A DNA stretch of 40,122 bases, taken from Dolichospermum sp. UHCC 0259. GTDB taxonomy: Bacteria > Cyanobacteriota > Cyanobacteriia > Cyanobacteriales > Nostocaceae. A model generated the notes under the pieces. That model was not told the DNA's origin, made no database searches, and worked only from the letters and a program-made list of their open reading frames with translations. Shown here piece by piece: positions 7,272 to 15,569 of this stretch (within the stretch, counting starts at the first letter, position 1; each line of letters starts with the position of its first letter). The stretch spans positions 1 through 40,122 of the forward strand of contig NZ_VIKX01000326.1 in assembly GCF_009711935.1 (NCBI RefSeq), given 5' to 3'. The translations under genes and the position numbers were made by a program.

Positions 7272-7909
7272 TTAGCTATCTTAAAGGTATCGTTGCTGGT
7301 GTCCAAGCCATTACTCCTAATCGCGTCATCTTGACCTTAGAAGTCAATGGCACGGGTTATGATTTACAAATTCCCCAACGTCTGGCTAACCAGTTAACAT
7401 CAACTGGGGATGTGATCCAAATCTTTACCCATTACCAGATTCGAGACGAAGTTCCTATGCTCTACGGTTTTTCTTCTCCTTCGGAACGGGATTTATTTCG
7501 CCATTTGCTCAGTGTCAGTGGGATTGGTGCGGCATTAGCGATCGCGCTCTTGGATACAATGGAATTACCAGAGTTAGTCCAAGCCATTATCGCTGCCAAC
7601 GTCCAAATGCTGATTCAAGCTCCTGGAGTGGGCAAGAAAACCGCTGAACGCATCTGTTTAGAACTTAAGAGTAAACTGATCGAATGGCGCAAATCGGCGG
7701 GCTTCTTCGTGGCTACAGGCGGTCCTGCACCAGGAATTTTAGAAGAAGTGCAAATGACTCTCTTTGCTTTGGGATATACTGCCCATGAGGTTAGTAACGC
7801 CTTGCACGTAGTGAGCGAAGATATTGGTTTACCCAAAAATGCCTATGTGGAAGATTGGATTAGACAAGCGATCGCTTGTCTCAGCAGTAGTGAAGTAGAG
7901 TGTTCATAA
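7268..7909 (+). CDS. ruvA: Holliday junction DNA helicase subunit RuvA
   Basis: 213 residues. The protein opens [13 protein letters not shown] and has the OB-fold domain I, then two helix-hairpin-helix motifs ([16 protein letters not shown] and [19 protein letters not shown]), a flexible linker around residues 140-155 and a C-terminal three-helix domain III ([19 protein letters not shown]) that contacts RuvB. RuvA tetramers bind the four-way junction and load RuvB for branch migration. The start at 7268 overlaps the sppA stop, and bioF follows after 6 bp. No ruvB or ruvC is adjacent, as is usual in cyanobacteria. Everything looks intact. Confidence 0.95.
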   Translation: MISYLKGIVAGVQAITPNRVILTLEVNGTGYDLQIPQRLANQLTSTGDVIQIFTHYQIRDEVPMLYGFSSPSERDLFRHLLSVSGIGAALAIALLDTMELPELVQAIIAANVQMLIQAPGVGKKTAERICLELKSKLIEWRKSAGFFVATGGPAPGILEEVQMTLFALGYTAHEVSNALHVVSEDIGLPKNAYVEDWIRQAIACLSSSEVECS

Positions 7910-7915
7910 TTCATC

Positions 7916-9085
7916 ATGAATAATAATCCTTATGCTTGGATAAACGAATCTCTGGCTACTATTCATCGGGCTGACTGGTATCGTTCCGTGCAAACGATTC
8001 ACAGCCGACCCGGTGCAACTGTGGTATTATCTGGGCAAGAGGTTATTAACTTTGCCAGTAATGATTACTTAGGATTAGCAGGAGATGAACGCCTACAAAC
8101 AGCCGCCATTACTGCTATTCAACAATTCGGCACTGGTAGCACAGGTTCTAGATTACTCAGTGGGCATCGAGAAATTCACAGAGAATTAGAACAGGGAATC
8201 GCATCTACTAAACAAACCCAAGACGCATTAGTATTTAGTTCTGGTTATTTAGCAAATATAGGCACGATTTCCGCCATAGTCGGGAAAAGAGACTTAATTT
8301 TATCTGATGAATATAATCATTCCAGCTTAAAAAAGGGAGCAATTCTCAGCGGTGCAACTGTCATGGAATATCCGCATGGTGGTACTGCAGCACTATGGGA
8401 AAATTTACAGGAACACAGAAAAAAATACCGACGCTGTTTGATCATCACTGATAGCGTCTTTAGCATGGATGGTGATTTATGTCCATTACCCCAACTGCTA
8501 GATTTAGCTGAAGAATTTAGCAGTATGCTACTCCTCGATGAAGCTCATGCTACAGGAGTCATGGGGAAAACGGGCGCTGGCTGTGTAGAACATTTTGGCT
8601 GTACAGGTAGAGAATTAATTCAAATTGGGACATTGAGTAAAGCCTTGGGGAGTTTGGGTGGATATGTCGCTGGAAGTAGTCCCCTAATTGACTTTTTACG
8701 CAATCGCGCCCCCAGTTGGATTTATACTACCGCCCTTTCTCCCGCAGACACAGCAGCAGCTTTAGCCGCTATTAAGATAGTGCAAAAAGAACCGGAAAGG
8801 CGATCGCAACTTTGGCAAAATGTCAATTATTTAAAACAATTAATTACAGAGAATTTACCTAATTTAAAGTTATTACCCACAGAATCGCCGATATTATGTT
8901 TTCAATTACCTAGTGCAGCAGCAGCATTAACAGCCGGAAAGCATTTGCGAGAATCAGGAATCTTTGCACCAGCCATTCGTCCCCCCACAGTTAACACCAG
9001 CCGGATTAGGATATCTGTAATGGCTACCCATGAGTTAGCACATCTTCAGAAATTAGTGGAAGTGATCAAAAGTATGGAAGGGTAA
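7916..9085 (+). CDS. bioF: 8-amino-7-oxononanoate synthase (biotin synthesis)
   Basis: 389 residues, a fold-type I PLP enzyme. Visible are [14 protein letters not shown], the glycine-rich [14 protein letters not shown]135 in EYNHSS (ring stacking), D208 and H211 in [10 protein letters not shown], and the PLP Schiff-base lysine K242 in [12 protein letters not shown]. It condenses pimeloyl-ACP/CoA with alanine, the first committed biotin step. Close relatives (2-amino-3-ketobutyrate CoA ligase) share the fold, but the size and N-terminus fit BioF. It follows ruvA by 6 bp without a strong ribosome site, suggesting coupling. The last ~160 bp recur as a decayed duplicate at 12045-12227. Confidence 0.9.
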   Translation: MNNNPYAWINESLATIHRADWYRSVQTIHSRPGATVVLSGQEVINFASNDYLGLAGDERLQTAAITAIQQFGTGSTGSRLLSGHREIHRELEQGIASTKQTQDALVFSSGYLANIGTISAIVGKRDLILSDEYNHSSLKKGAILSGATVMEYPHGGTAALWENLQEHRKKYRRCLIITDSVFSMDGDLCPLPQLLDLAEEFSSMLLLDEAHATGVMGKTGAGCVEHFGCTGRELIQIGTLSKALGSLGGYVAGSSPLIDFLRNRAPSWIYTTALSPADTAAALAAIKIVQKEPERRSQLWQNVNYLKQLITENLPNLKLLPTESPILCFQLPSAAAALTAGKHLRESGIFAPAIRPPTVNTSRIRISVMATHELAHLQKLVEVIKSMEG

Positions 9086-9331
9086 GGCTTGATTGAGTTT
9101 AGCAGCGATAGCGAAGCGCTGCTGCAAGCAGTTCGCTTGGAATGTTACGGTAATGAAAATTATTTCGCGCAAAGTAGCAATGGAGCAAAGACGCAAAGAA
9201 AGAGATTTTCTTTTTAACCCATTGTAGAGATTTAGCAAAAAATTAAATCCTGGATATCCTGATTCTGACAATTATTATATAATCAATTTTGCTTACCTAC
9301 TTATCAATAAGTAATCTCACTGGAAAATTTT

Positions 9332-10303
9332 ATGCCTGTTTTTCTACAAACTCTGAAAGAGCAAGGTCTTCTTAACCAAGTTCAGATCACAATATGTAAT
9401 GTAGGTTCACGGAAACTATCATCAGCAGATGATTATGGTGCTGGAGATTGGAACGTTTTTGCACCTAACTTAACTATTTATGGTTTTGATGCTGATGCTG
9501 ATGCTTGTGAAGCGGCAGAAGCCGAACTGGAATCAAAAGGAATAAATTGGACTGAAAAACATATTCCTTTAGCTCTGGGTAAATGTATAGGTGCTGTTAC
9601 TCTATATGTAACTAAACACCCCATGTGTAGTTCATTGTATGAACCAAATGAGCCATTGCTTTCCAGATTTGTAAATTTGCCAGAATTAGCAGGTTTGGAT
9701 TTTACTATAGAAATTGAGACAACGACATTAGATGCTTTTTGTCAAGCAGAAGGAATTGAGACAATAGATTTCTTGCAGATAGATGTGCAAGGTGCAGATT
9801 TAGACGTTTTACAAGGAGCATCTGAGATTTTAACACGTGGGGTGTTGGGGGTGCAGATTGAAGTTGAGTTTTCACCTTTATATTTAAATCAACCTTTGTT
9901 TGCTGATGTGGATACCCATCTCAGAAAAAATGGTTTTACATTATTTAACTTAGCAACTACCTATCGTCCTCGCGCCCGTTCACCAATAGTATCAAAAAAT
10001 CGCTCTGGACAGATACTCTGGGGAGATGCTTTCTATCTTCAAGATCCTATAGATAAAAATGTCAATCCTGTTGTTAAAGAACCTGGTAAAATCTTCAAAG
10101 TAGCTTGTGTAGCTGATGTTTTAGGTTTTCCTGATTACGCTTTAGAGCTATTAGAGTACCTGACAGTTAATTATGGAGACAATCCACAATACAACTTTGC
10201 CAAAACTATTATGAAGAGTTTATCTCAATTTCCCAAATTAGTAGAACAAGGCTTAGATTCCCTAGCTGTAGTTAATAATATTCGTCCTTATGTTAATAAA
10301 TAA
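9332..10303 (+). CDS. FkbM-family SAM-dependent methyltransferase
   Basis: 323 residues. The central ~200 residues are an FkbM domain: motif I region CNVGSRKLSS, the acidic post-I motif YGFDADADACEAA, and the characteristic TTLDAFCQAEGIETIDFLQI, VQGADLDVLQGA and GVQIEVEFSPLY segments. FkbM enzymes O-methylate sugars or secondary metabolites, often beside glycosyltransferases; no such genes are nearby, so the acceptor is unknown. A C-terminal ~80-residue extension (from about residue 240) is not part of the core fold. The preceding 246-bp gap (9086-9331) holds only short repeats (CAAAGACGCAAAG type), and the gene has a weak ribosome site. A repeat with two hairpins follows the stop. Confidence 0.85.
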   Translation: MPVFLQTLKEQGLLNQVQITICNVGSRKLSSADDYGAGDWNVFAPNLTIYGFDADADACEAAEAELESKGINWTEKHIPLALGKCIGAVTLYVTKHPMCSSLYEPNEPLLSRFVNLPELAGLDFTIEIETTTLDAFCQAEGIETIDFLQIDVQGADLDVLQGASEILTRGVLGVQIEVEFSPLYLNQPLFADVDTHLRKNGFTLFNLATTYRPRARSPIVSKNRSGQILWGDAFYLQDPIDKNVNPVVKEPGKIFKVACVADVLGFPDYALELLEYLTVNYGDNPQYNFAKTIMKSLSQFPKLVEQGLDSLAVVNNIRPYVNK

Positions 10304-10313
10304 ACTCAAGTTC

Positions 10314-10369
10314 GTAGTGAGGACTTCAGTCCTCATTATTCAAAATCTGAGTGATAAATCACTCACTAC
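10314..10369 (+). repeat. Double-hairpin repeat after the FkbM gene
   Basis: Two perfect hairpins, GAGGACT-TC-AGTCCTC (10319-10334) and GAGTGAT-AA-ATCACTC (10349-10364), are enclosed by outer arms GTAGTGA (10314) and TCACTAC (10363). It looks like a small mobile-type palindromic repeat and may also end fkbM transcription. Confidence 0.6.
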
Positions 10370-10378
10370 TAACTAGAA

Positions 10379-10594
10379 TCAATATTGAGTCTCTAACATA
10401 ATCAAATCAAAATCATGGAAAACCAAGAGCAGCGTTTGTAATAAGTGAAAAACTTCTATCTTTTCTACAGGGTTGCCAGTCAGAGGATTAAAAGGTCTAA
10501 ACTTTTGCCAATATTCCACTAAAGACATCATTGATAGAGACTTATCAAATAAAGGTAACAAGCAGAGAGCCATTAAGCTATCTATATTAACCAC
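10379..10594 (-). CDS. Hypothetical 71-residue protein, possibly a gene remnant
   Basis: A 71-codon frame from a GTG without a clear ribosome site. The frame stays open about 27 codons further upstream (to 10672), where TCVTEGKVFSLSQDLGLKND looks protein-like, suggesting a 3' remnant of a larger gene. The peptide contains MSLVEYWQKFRPFNPLTGNP and a hydrophobic C-terminal helix. I do not recognise it. It sits between the FkbM gene and a cluster of duplicated fragments. Confidence 0.3.
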   Translation of the reverse strand: MVNIDSLMALCLLPLFDKSLSMMSLVEYWQKFRPFNPLTGNPVEKIEVFHLLQTLLLVFHDFDLIMLETQY

Positions 10595-10732
10595 ATCATT
10601 CTTTAAACCTAAATCTTGAGACAGAGAAAAGACTTTTCCTTCTGTTACACAAGTTATTCGTAGCGACTGTCTTGATTGTCAAGTGCTTGTTAAGGCTTAA
10701 CTGAGCAGTATTGGGAAGCGATGCCTACGGCG

Positions 10733-10912
10733 AGCGAAGCGATCGCCCTCTACCACCAGTCTTTACAAATCAGTGAAAGCATTGGCAATATCCAAGGTAA
10801 AGCCGCGACTTTGCACCGTTTAGCTAACAAATGGCAAACAGTTAAGGTACTTTCTTAAACTTCCAAATTTTGAAAGTGCTGCAACAAACATCAAAACAAG
10901 AAACTGATGGTA
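10733..10912 (+). pseudogene. Duplicate fragments of the TPR gene and of the small acidic gene
   Basis: 10733-10835 encodes one TPR unit matching the gene at 3554-4327 (GCGATCGCCCTCTACCA, then the AGTCTTTA, GAAAGCATTGG and AAAGCCGCGACTTTGCAC blocks). It jumps by deletion to the last bases of that gene (AAATGGCAAACAGTTAAGG at 10830-10848). Next come the intergenic AACTTCCAA and the first ~40 bp of the small acidic gene, with its ATG changed to GTG. No usable frame remains. The order matches the upstream copy and marks a decayed direct duplication. Confidence 0.75.
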
Positions 10913-10914
10913 TA

Positions 10915-10993
10915 AATATGCTGGTGATAAAGCCATCCTTAACGCCTTATCTTCATCGCTATTATTATTTTCTTCCATTTTTCTTCGATAGAT
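10915..10993 (-). pseudogene. Relic of a third Rpn-type gene
   Basis: On the minus strand this stretch encodes YRRKMEENNNSDEDKALRMA followed by LSPAYL. It lines up with the WRKNLELNSNTNDEEVKELI and MSLSPAY segment of the Rpn proteins at 4656 and 11059. Only about 26 codons remain, directly beside the intact second Rpn gene. Confidence 0.55.
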
Positions 10994-11015
10994 AATTCCA
11001 TTTAAACTTATTAAA

Positions 11016-11039
11016 AGAGACGTTTCATGAAACGTCTCT
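11016..11039 (-). terminator. Perfect hairpin after the second Rpn gene
   Basis: AGAGACGTTT-CATG-AAACGTCTCT forms a 10-bp perfect stem with a 4-nt loop, 20 bp past the Rpn stop. It could end transcription, although on the minus strand the following T-run is short (TTTT with interruptions). A similar hairpin follows the 38-residue gene at 30264-30294 and a degenerate one lies at about 4616-4640, so it is a repeat family. Confidence 0.5.
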
Positions 11040-11058
11040 ACATTGTTTTTCAAAACAT

Positions 11059-12024
11059 CTAATCAACCTTAAACCTAGCTAACAATTCCTCACGGGAAAG
11101 ATTAGATAAATTAAGTAATAACTGGGTTTTTTCCGTCAAAGGAAGTTCCATCATCGGAGTCACAATAGTAGATAATTCCTCATCTAAATTACCAAAACGC
11201 ACCGCTAACAAACTCTCAACCATCAAACGCTGTCCGTATTGTTGTCCTTCCTGTCTTCCTTCCTGTCTTCCTTCCTGTCTCCCTTCTTGTCTCCCTTCCT
11301 GTCTTCCTTCTTCTATTCCCTCTTGTTTCCATTCTTCCCGTTGTTTTAGATACGCTGGTGATAAACTCATAATTAATTCCCTTACTTCCTCATCATTAAC
11401 ATCACTATTCAATTCTAAATTTTTCTGCCAAGATGCGAAAATTTCTACCAGTTTGTTCCATTTATCATTCTCTCGTGAAAGTTCAACAACTTTGCTGACA
11501 GCTTCAGTTTGAGTTTTTCCTTTTCCCATTGCCCTTAACCATAGTGTATCCTCTATTACGGGTAATTGGTTAATAACAACAATAGCCGCTTTCTGGTATT
11601 TTGACAGAAAATAAACTCCTTTTCCCCATCCCTCCTTTGTTTTTGCTCCAAACCCTTCCAGGATTCTTTCAGAACAAGTTGGTGTTAAAATCCATAGAAA
11701 AGGTAATTCTTCTTCAGCGATAGAACGTTTTTCTCTTTTGGCTTGTCTTAACAATTCACCCTGAACACTATACAATTTTAACAAACAACTCCTAATTTCC
11801 ACCTCATTAGGTGCATTACGGTAAGGTTCAAAAAGACAGCTTGTAACCGCCATTTTTCCTAATAATCCTAATTCAGAATTTATAGCTGTTGTTGTGGGAA
11901 CAAACCAAACATCTATTTCCTGAATTTCGCTTTTTACATCTTTACTGGTTTTGACCTCTCCTAAAGGTGCTAATAATTCTTCTAGATATTCTTTGGCTAG
12001 TTGGTCGTGGGGTTGTCTTGTCAT
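11059..12024 (-). CDS. Rpn-family nuclease with DUF4351 tail (copy 2)
   Basis: 321 residues, a close paralogue of the protein at 4656-5552: same MTRQPHDQLAKEYLEELLAP start, same FLWILTPTCSE segment, same DUF4351 ending SREELLARFKVD. Predicted DNA endonuclease of the Rpn group. Between the nuclease part and DUF4351 it has five tandem GRQE units (about residues 243-262), absent from copy 1, plus a two-residue insertion near the C-terminus. The frame is intact, so it may be active. Its upstream DNA differs completely from copy 1 because a bioF fragment joins about 20 bp before the ATG; any promoter must be new or lie in that junction (TATATAAAG at about 12032). Confidence 0.8.
   Translation of the reverse strand: MTRQPHDQLAKEYLEELLAPLGEVKTSKDVKSEIQEIDVWFVPTTTAINSELGLLGKMAVTSCLFEPYRNAPNEVEIRSCLLKLYSVQGELLRQAKREKRSIAEEELPFLWILTPTCSERILEGFGAKTKEGWGKGVYFLSKYQKAAIVVINQLPVIEDTLWLRAMGKGKTQTEAVSKVVELSRENDKWNKLVEIFASWQKNLELNSDVNDEEVRELIMSLSPAYLKQREEWKQEGIEEGRQEGRQEGRQEGRQEGRQEGQQYGQRLMVESLLAVRFGNLDEELSTIVTPMMELPLTEKTQLLLNLSNLSREELLARFKVD
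11246..11305 (-). repeat. In-frame 12-bp tandem repeat within the second Rpn gene
   Basis: About five copies of a 12-bp unit (CTTCCTGTCTTC on +, with C/T variants) encode repeated Gly-Arg-Gln-Glu. Because 12 is a multiple of 3, changes in copy number keep the frame. The first Rpn copy has only one imperfect unit here. Confidence 0.85.
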
Positions 12025-12044
12025 AAATCAGTATATAAAGTTTT

Positions 12045-12227
12045 GCACTAACAGCCGGAAAGTGCTTGCGAGAATCGGGAATTTTCGCCCCGGCTATTCT
12101 TCTCCCCACAGTTAGCACCAGCCGGATTAGTATATCTGTAATGGCTACCCATGAATTAGCACATCTTCAGAAGTTGGTAGAAGTAATCAAAAGTATGGAA
12201 GAATTAAAACAAGGAGTCAAGAAGTAG
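12045..12227 (+). pseudogene. Duplicated 3' end of bioF
   Basis: 12045-12200 aligns without gaps to 8924-9079 of bioF, with about 19 differences in 156 bp by eye (~88% identity). It encodes the last ~52 residues ([20 protein letters not shown], then [20 protein letters not shown]) and continues ELKQGVKK to a stop at 12225-12227. Two arginines of the parent (RPPTV and RIRISV) are lost, so it is not under BioF selection. It adjoins the second Rpn gene directly. The remaining DNA to 12403 (about 175 bp) holds a broken GGGCGCAGG repeat and STRR heptamers, no gene. Confidence 0.88.
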
Positions 12228-12371
12228 GGGCGCAGGGTCTGATCCCTAATTTATATTGCATCAACAGTGATAACCGCTGTATACTATATTTTTCCCAATT
12301 AGAATAATTTCTTGATAGCGATATGCACTTGAATGAGATACAAAATCTACAGTAAAAGTTATATGCTAATA

Positions 12372-12394
12372 GACTCCTGACTCCTGACTCCTGG
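12372..12394 (+). repeat. STRR heptamer repeat
   Basis: Three tandem copies of GACTCCT, a short tandemly repeated repetitive sequence of the kind typical of heterocystous cyanobacteria. It lies just before the small gene at 12404. Confidence 0.8.
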
Positions 12395-12403
12395 TATATC
12401 AAT

Positions 12404-12640
12404 ATGTTACCTCATATCCAAACCTTAATTTCATTAATCGAAACCTTGCCCCTAAATACCCAAAAACAAGTAGTAGAACATTTGCAAGAATATATTCAAC
12501 AACTTACCAAAAATTTAGATCCTCAACAGAAAATCATCCTCACAGATGATTGTTCCTCACAACTTTCTCCAGAAGAACTAGAAATATTGAATAATTGCAC
12601 AGAAATTCTCGTTTGGTCTCCCTTTGATTCAATACAGTGA
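12404..12640 (+). CDS. Small hypothetical protein
   Basis: 78 residues. The N-terminal half (IQTLISLIETLPLNTQKQVV, then EHLQEYIQQL) is a helical segment of the type seen at the start of many short cyanobacterial DUF2281-like/antitoxin-like proteins. The C-terminal half (LSPEELEILNNCTEILVWSP) is not recognised. No partner toxin gene follows; instead there is an inverted repeat and then xseA. There is no clear ribosome site; an STRR and AT-rich DNA precede the ATG. It may be genuine but degenerate. Confidence 0.4.
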   Translation: MLPHIQTLISLIETLPLNTQKQVVEHLQEYIQQLTKNLDPQQKIILTDDCSSQLSPEELEILNNCTEILVWSPFDSIQ

Positions 12641-12653
12641 ATATGCAATATAA

Positions 12654-12718
12654 AGATCCCCGACTTCTTTTATCACCTGATCATTTATTGACAATATTAT
12701 CTCAAAAGTCGGGGATCT
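12654..12718 (+). repeat. Inverted repeat with AGATCCCCGACTT arms
   Basis: AGATCCCCGACTTCTTT (12654-12670) pairs with AAAAGTCGGGGATCT (12704-12718) across a 33-bp AT-rich loop. It is a dispersed-repeat-type structure and may also insulate the small gene from xseA. Confidence 0.65.
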
Positions 12719-12758
12719 CCTCAGTAGAATTAATCCAAAATCTAACATCTAAAATCGG

Positions 12759-13979
12759 ATGACCTTTGACTTTCCTAACACCGCCCTTTCCGTAACTGGT
12801 TTAACCGACTACCTAAAATTACTCTTAGAACAAGATGAAATTCTCAGACAAGTGTGGGTAACTGGGGAAGTTTCCAGCACCAATCATCACCAAAGTGGGT
12901 TATTTTTCACCTTAAAAGATACCGATACTACAGCCTCCATCAAGTGCGTAGCTTGGAAAAGTCAAGTAGCAAAATTAGCACAAATACCTGTAGCTGGTGA
13001 ACAATTAATTATTTTAGGCAGTATTCGTATTTACCCGCAGCGGGGAGAGTATCAATTAACAGTGTGGCAAGCCTTACCGGCGGGTGTAGGTTTACAGGCT
13101 TTACGCTATCAACAACTAAAAAATCGCTTACAGGCTGAGGGATTATTTGATACAGAACGAAAGAAATACCTTCCCCCACATCCACAAATTATCGCCGTCG
13201 TTACGTCCCCAACAGCAGCCGCTTGGGGTGATATTCAAAAAACCCTCAAACATAGATATCCCGGCTTACATATCTTATTTTCTCCCGCCACAGTGCAAGG
13301 TGAACAAGCACCAGCATCTATCGTTAAAGCCATTGAAAGAGTCAAAAAAGATGGTCGTGCCGAAGTATTAATTTTATCGAGAGGTGGTGGTGCTGTCGAA
13401 GAATTAGCTTGTTTTAATGATGAAAGAGTCGTTATGGCTGTTGCTAATTGTTCAATACCAGTCATAACAGGAATTGGACACCAAAGGGATGAATCACTAA
13501 CAGATTTAGTTGCTGATTCATGCGTACATACACCAACAGCCGCAGCAGAAACAGTTGTTCCCTCACTGTCTGATTTACAAATTCAACACCAACAGCGAAT
13601 TACAGACTTGTGTACAGCCGTAAATTCATCATTAGCAGCTAGGGAAAAGCAACTTCAAGGATTAAAACATCGATTGCGTCAATTGCGGTTAGATAGACAA
13701 GTAGAACAGGAAAAAGATAAGTTATCTTGGAAACACCGGCAATTATTACAGGTAACAACGGGAAAATTACAACAAGCCAGCCAACACTTAGAAATGTTAC
13801 GCCAAAAATTGGCTAGTATTGACCCTCAATCCGTATTACAGCGTGGTTACGCAGTAGTGATAACAGAAAATGGTGTAATTCCTCGTTCTGTATCAGAATT
13901 AACTATAGGAGAAAATTTAGTGATTCAGTTGGCACAAGGTAAGGTAACAGTTAAAGTTATAGAAGTTACTGAAGGTTAA
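12759..13979 (+). CDS. xseA: Exodeoxyribonuclease VII large subunit
   Basis: 406 residues. The N-terminal OB-fold domain (SVTGLTDYLKLLLEQDEILR, then VWVTGEVSS) is followed by the XseA nuclease core with IAVVTSPTAAAWGDI, RVKKDGRAEVLILSRGGGA, ITGIGHQRDESLTDLVAD and HTPTAAAE. A long coiled-coil region (about residues 270-350) comes next, then the terminal LQRGYAVV motif. ExoVII (XseA with several XseB) degrades single-stranded DNA to oligonucleotides. The xseB gene, often just downstream, is not present: the next gene starts 69 bp later and encodes a NYN protein. The ATG at 12759 gives the expected length. Confidence 0.93.
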   Translation: MTFDFPNTALSVTGLTDYLKLLLEQDEILRQVWVTGEVSSTNHHQSGLFFTLKDTDTTASIKCVAWKSQVAKLAQIPVAGEQLIILGSIRIYPQRGEYQLTVWQALPAGVGLQALRYQQLKNRLQAEGLFDTERKKYLPPHPQIIAVVTSPTAAAWGDIQKTLKHRYPGLHILFSPATVQGEQAPASIVKAIERVKKDGRAEVLILSRGGGAVEELACFNDERVVMAVANCSIPVITGIGHQRDESLTDLVADSCVHTPTAAAETVVPSLSDLQIQHQQRITDLCTAVNSSLAAREKQLQGLKHRLRQLRLDRQVEQEKDKLSWKHRQLLQVTTGKLQQASQHLEMLRQKLASIDPQSVLQRGYAVVITENGVIPRSVSELTIGENLVIQLAQGKVTVKVIEVTEG

Positions 13980-14047
13980 ATTCTGAAAAAGTATATTTTC
14001 AGACTTCAGACTTTATGCCCAGGATGCTCTACTGTACGATGTAAGCT

Positions 14048-15397
14048 ATGTCCTATCATGATTCTGCCTTATTACAAAAAATTTCTGTCGAGATTTGTCA
14101 ATCAATTATTGCTATTCAACAACAGCAACCGGAATTATTGATTGCAAAATATCGAACTATTAACTGGCAAATATCTACAAATAAATCGGCTTTAAGTGCA
14201 AAATTTAGAGCTATACTCAGCCAAACTCAAAGCTGGGATGAATTATTACAAAAACTGCAATCATCACTTAAAGCGGTGCTTGTTCCCGCAGCTTTTGATT
14301 CACAAATACTATCAGATTTAATATCTGCTATTGACCAGTTAAATTCAGAAAATATTGATGTAAATGCTAACCATTTACTCCAACGACAATCTGCTAGTAT
14401 AACTATTTTGCTTTTAGATGCAGAAAACCTCCAACTTAACACGAATACAGAAAAGTTTTTAACTACAATTTGTCATTGTCCTGTACAAGTTAAAATTGCT
14501 TTTGCTAATTGGTCAAATCGCGGAAAATTGGATGTAGAATTACATGAACGTGGCTATGATTTAATTCATGTTCCTGCTGGCAGAGATAATGCTGATGGGA
14601 AAATGATTGCTGTGGGTTCTTCTATCCATGAACGCTATCCTAATGTTAAGGAAGTGTTTGTTTGTTCGTCAGATAAGGTAATGACAAATTTATGTAATAC
14701 GTTACAACAAAATGGGATATTAGTTTATCAAGTTAGTCAACATGGAGAAAATATTAAGGTATTTAATAGTGCAACTAGTGAAACTGTTAATTATTCTCTG
14801 AAACCTTTGCCAGAAATACCTTCTATAGAACAATTTATTTTTCAAGTTAAGAGTTTGATTAAATTACAACAAAAGCAAACTGCAAGTTATTGGGTAAAAC
14901 TTTCGATTCTGTCTAAATTATTTAAAAGCAAACATCAATTAACTATTAGTCAAATTATTGCCCATCATTTTCCTGGTAAAAAAGCCAAAGATGTATTTAT
15001 CAACTATCCATCTGAGATTGTCATTCATCAAATTGATGAGAAATCTGAATTATATGTCACAATTTTTGAACATCATCAACCCCAATCAGAAGATAGTCAA
15101 GCTAATGTACAAGCTACAATATCCAGCGGATTATCTGCTATTAATTCTGCCGCAGATTTAGAACAAGCGATTAAAAATATTTTGACTGATTTAAGTAAGT
15201 TGGATAATCAGCAATTTGTGGATATTAGTATTTTGGGTAGTAAGTTTTATCAGCAATATGGTCAACCGATTACGGAACAAATAAAACAATTGCAGATTGG
15301 TGGTAGTTTTGTGAAGTTTTTACATTCTTGTAGTTCTTTGCAAATTCAGCAGGTAGGTAAAAGATGGGAGGTGGGTGTGAAAAAATCTGAACTATGA
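14048..15397 (+). CDS. NYN-domain (PIN-like) putative ribonuclease with LOTUS-like C-terminus
   Basis: 449 residues. A helical N-terminal part (1-110) is followed by a NYN domain (about 117-235): D124 and N127 in ILLLDAENLQLN, D183 in NADGKMIAVG, and D209 in VFVCSSDKVMTNL, in the order of the acidic NYN/PIN active site. The last ~70 residues (QQFVDISILGSKFYQQYGQP, QLQIGGSFVKFLHS, then a short strand) resemble an OST-HTH/LOTUS RNA-binding module; a weaker helical stretch at 270-335 may be another winged-helix unit. By family it should be a cytoplasmic RNA-binding nuclease; the target is unknown. It follows xseA by 69 bp in the same direction. The LOTUS call is by pattern only. Confidence 0.75.
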   Translation: MSYHDSALLQKISVEICQSIIAIQQQQPELLIAKYRTINWQISTNKSALSAKFRAILSQTQSWDELLQKLQSSLKAVLVPAAFDSQILSDLISAIDQLNSENIDVNANHLLQRQSASITILLLDAENLQLNTNTEKFLTTICHCPVQVKIAFANWSNRGKLDVELHERGYDLIHVPAGRDNADGKMIAVGSSIHERYPNVKEVFVCSSDKVMTNLCNTLQQNGILVYQVSQHGENIKVFNSATSETVNYSLKPLPEIPSIEQFIFQVKSLIKLQQKQTASYWVKLSILSKLFKSKHQLTISQIIAHHFPGKKAKDVFINYPSEIVIHQIDEKSELYVTIFEHHQPQSEDSQANVQATISSGLSAINSAADLEQAIKNILTDLSKLDNQQFVDISILGSKFYQQYGQPITEQIKQLQIGGSFVKFLHSCSSLQIQQVGKRWEVGVKKSEL

Positions 15398-15475
15398 TTT
15401 CTTTGATTTGTTTGATTGAGATGATGAAACATAGAATACTGATATAGGTTAATAATTCTTTCTTCTTTCTTCTTC

Positions 15476-15508
15476 TGACTCCTGACTCCTAACTCCTAAC
15501 TCCTGACT
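15476..15508 (+). repeat. STRR heptamer repeat
   Basis: Four TGACTCC/TAACTCC units plus a partial one, preceded by a TTCTTCTTTCTTCTTC pyrimidine tract. The same pair (pyrimidine tract plus heptamers) occurs at 18241-18304 and, reversed, at 29944-29990. Confidence 0.8.
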
Positions 15509-15569
15509 AAACCCAGAATACCGAGATAGACTGTACTATAAATATAGTCTGTAAAGAAATGTAAATATT

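Noticed and set aside
12217-12402. Minus-strand 61-codon frame
   Set aside because: It covers repeat DNA including STRR heptamers, with no ribosome site or recognisable protein.
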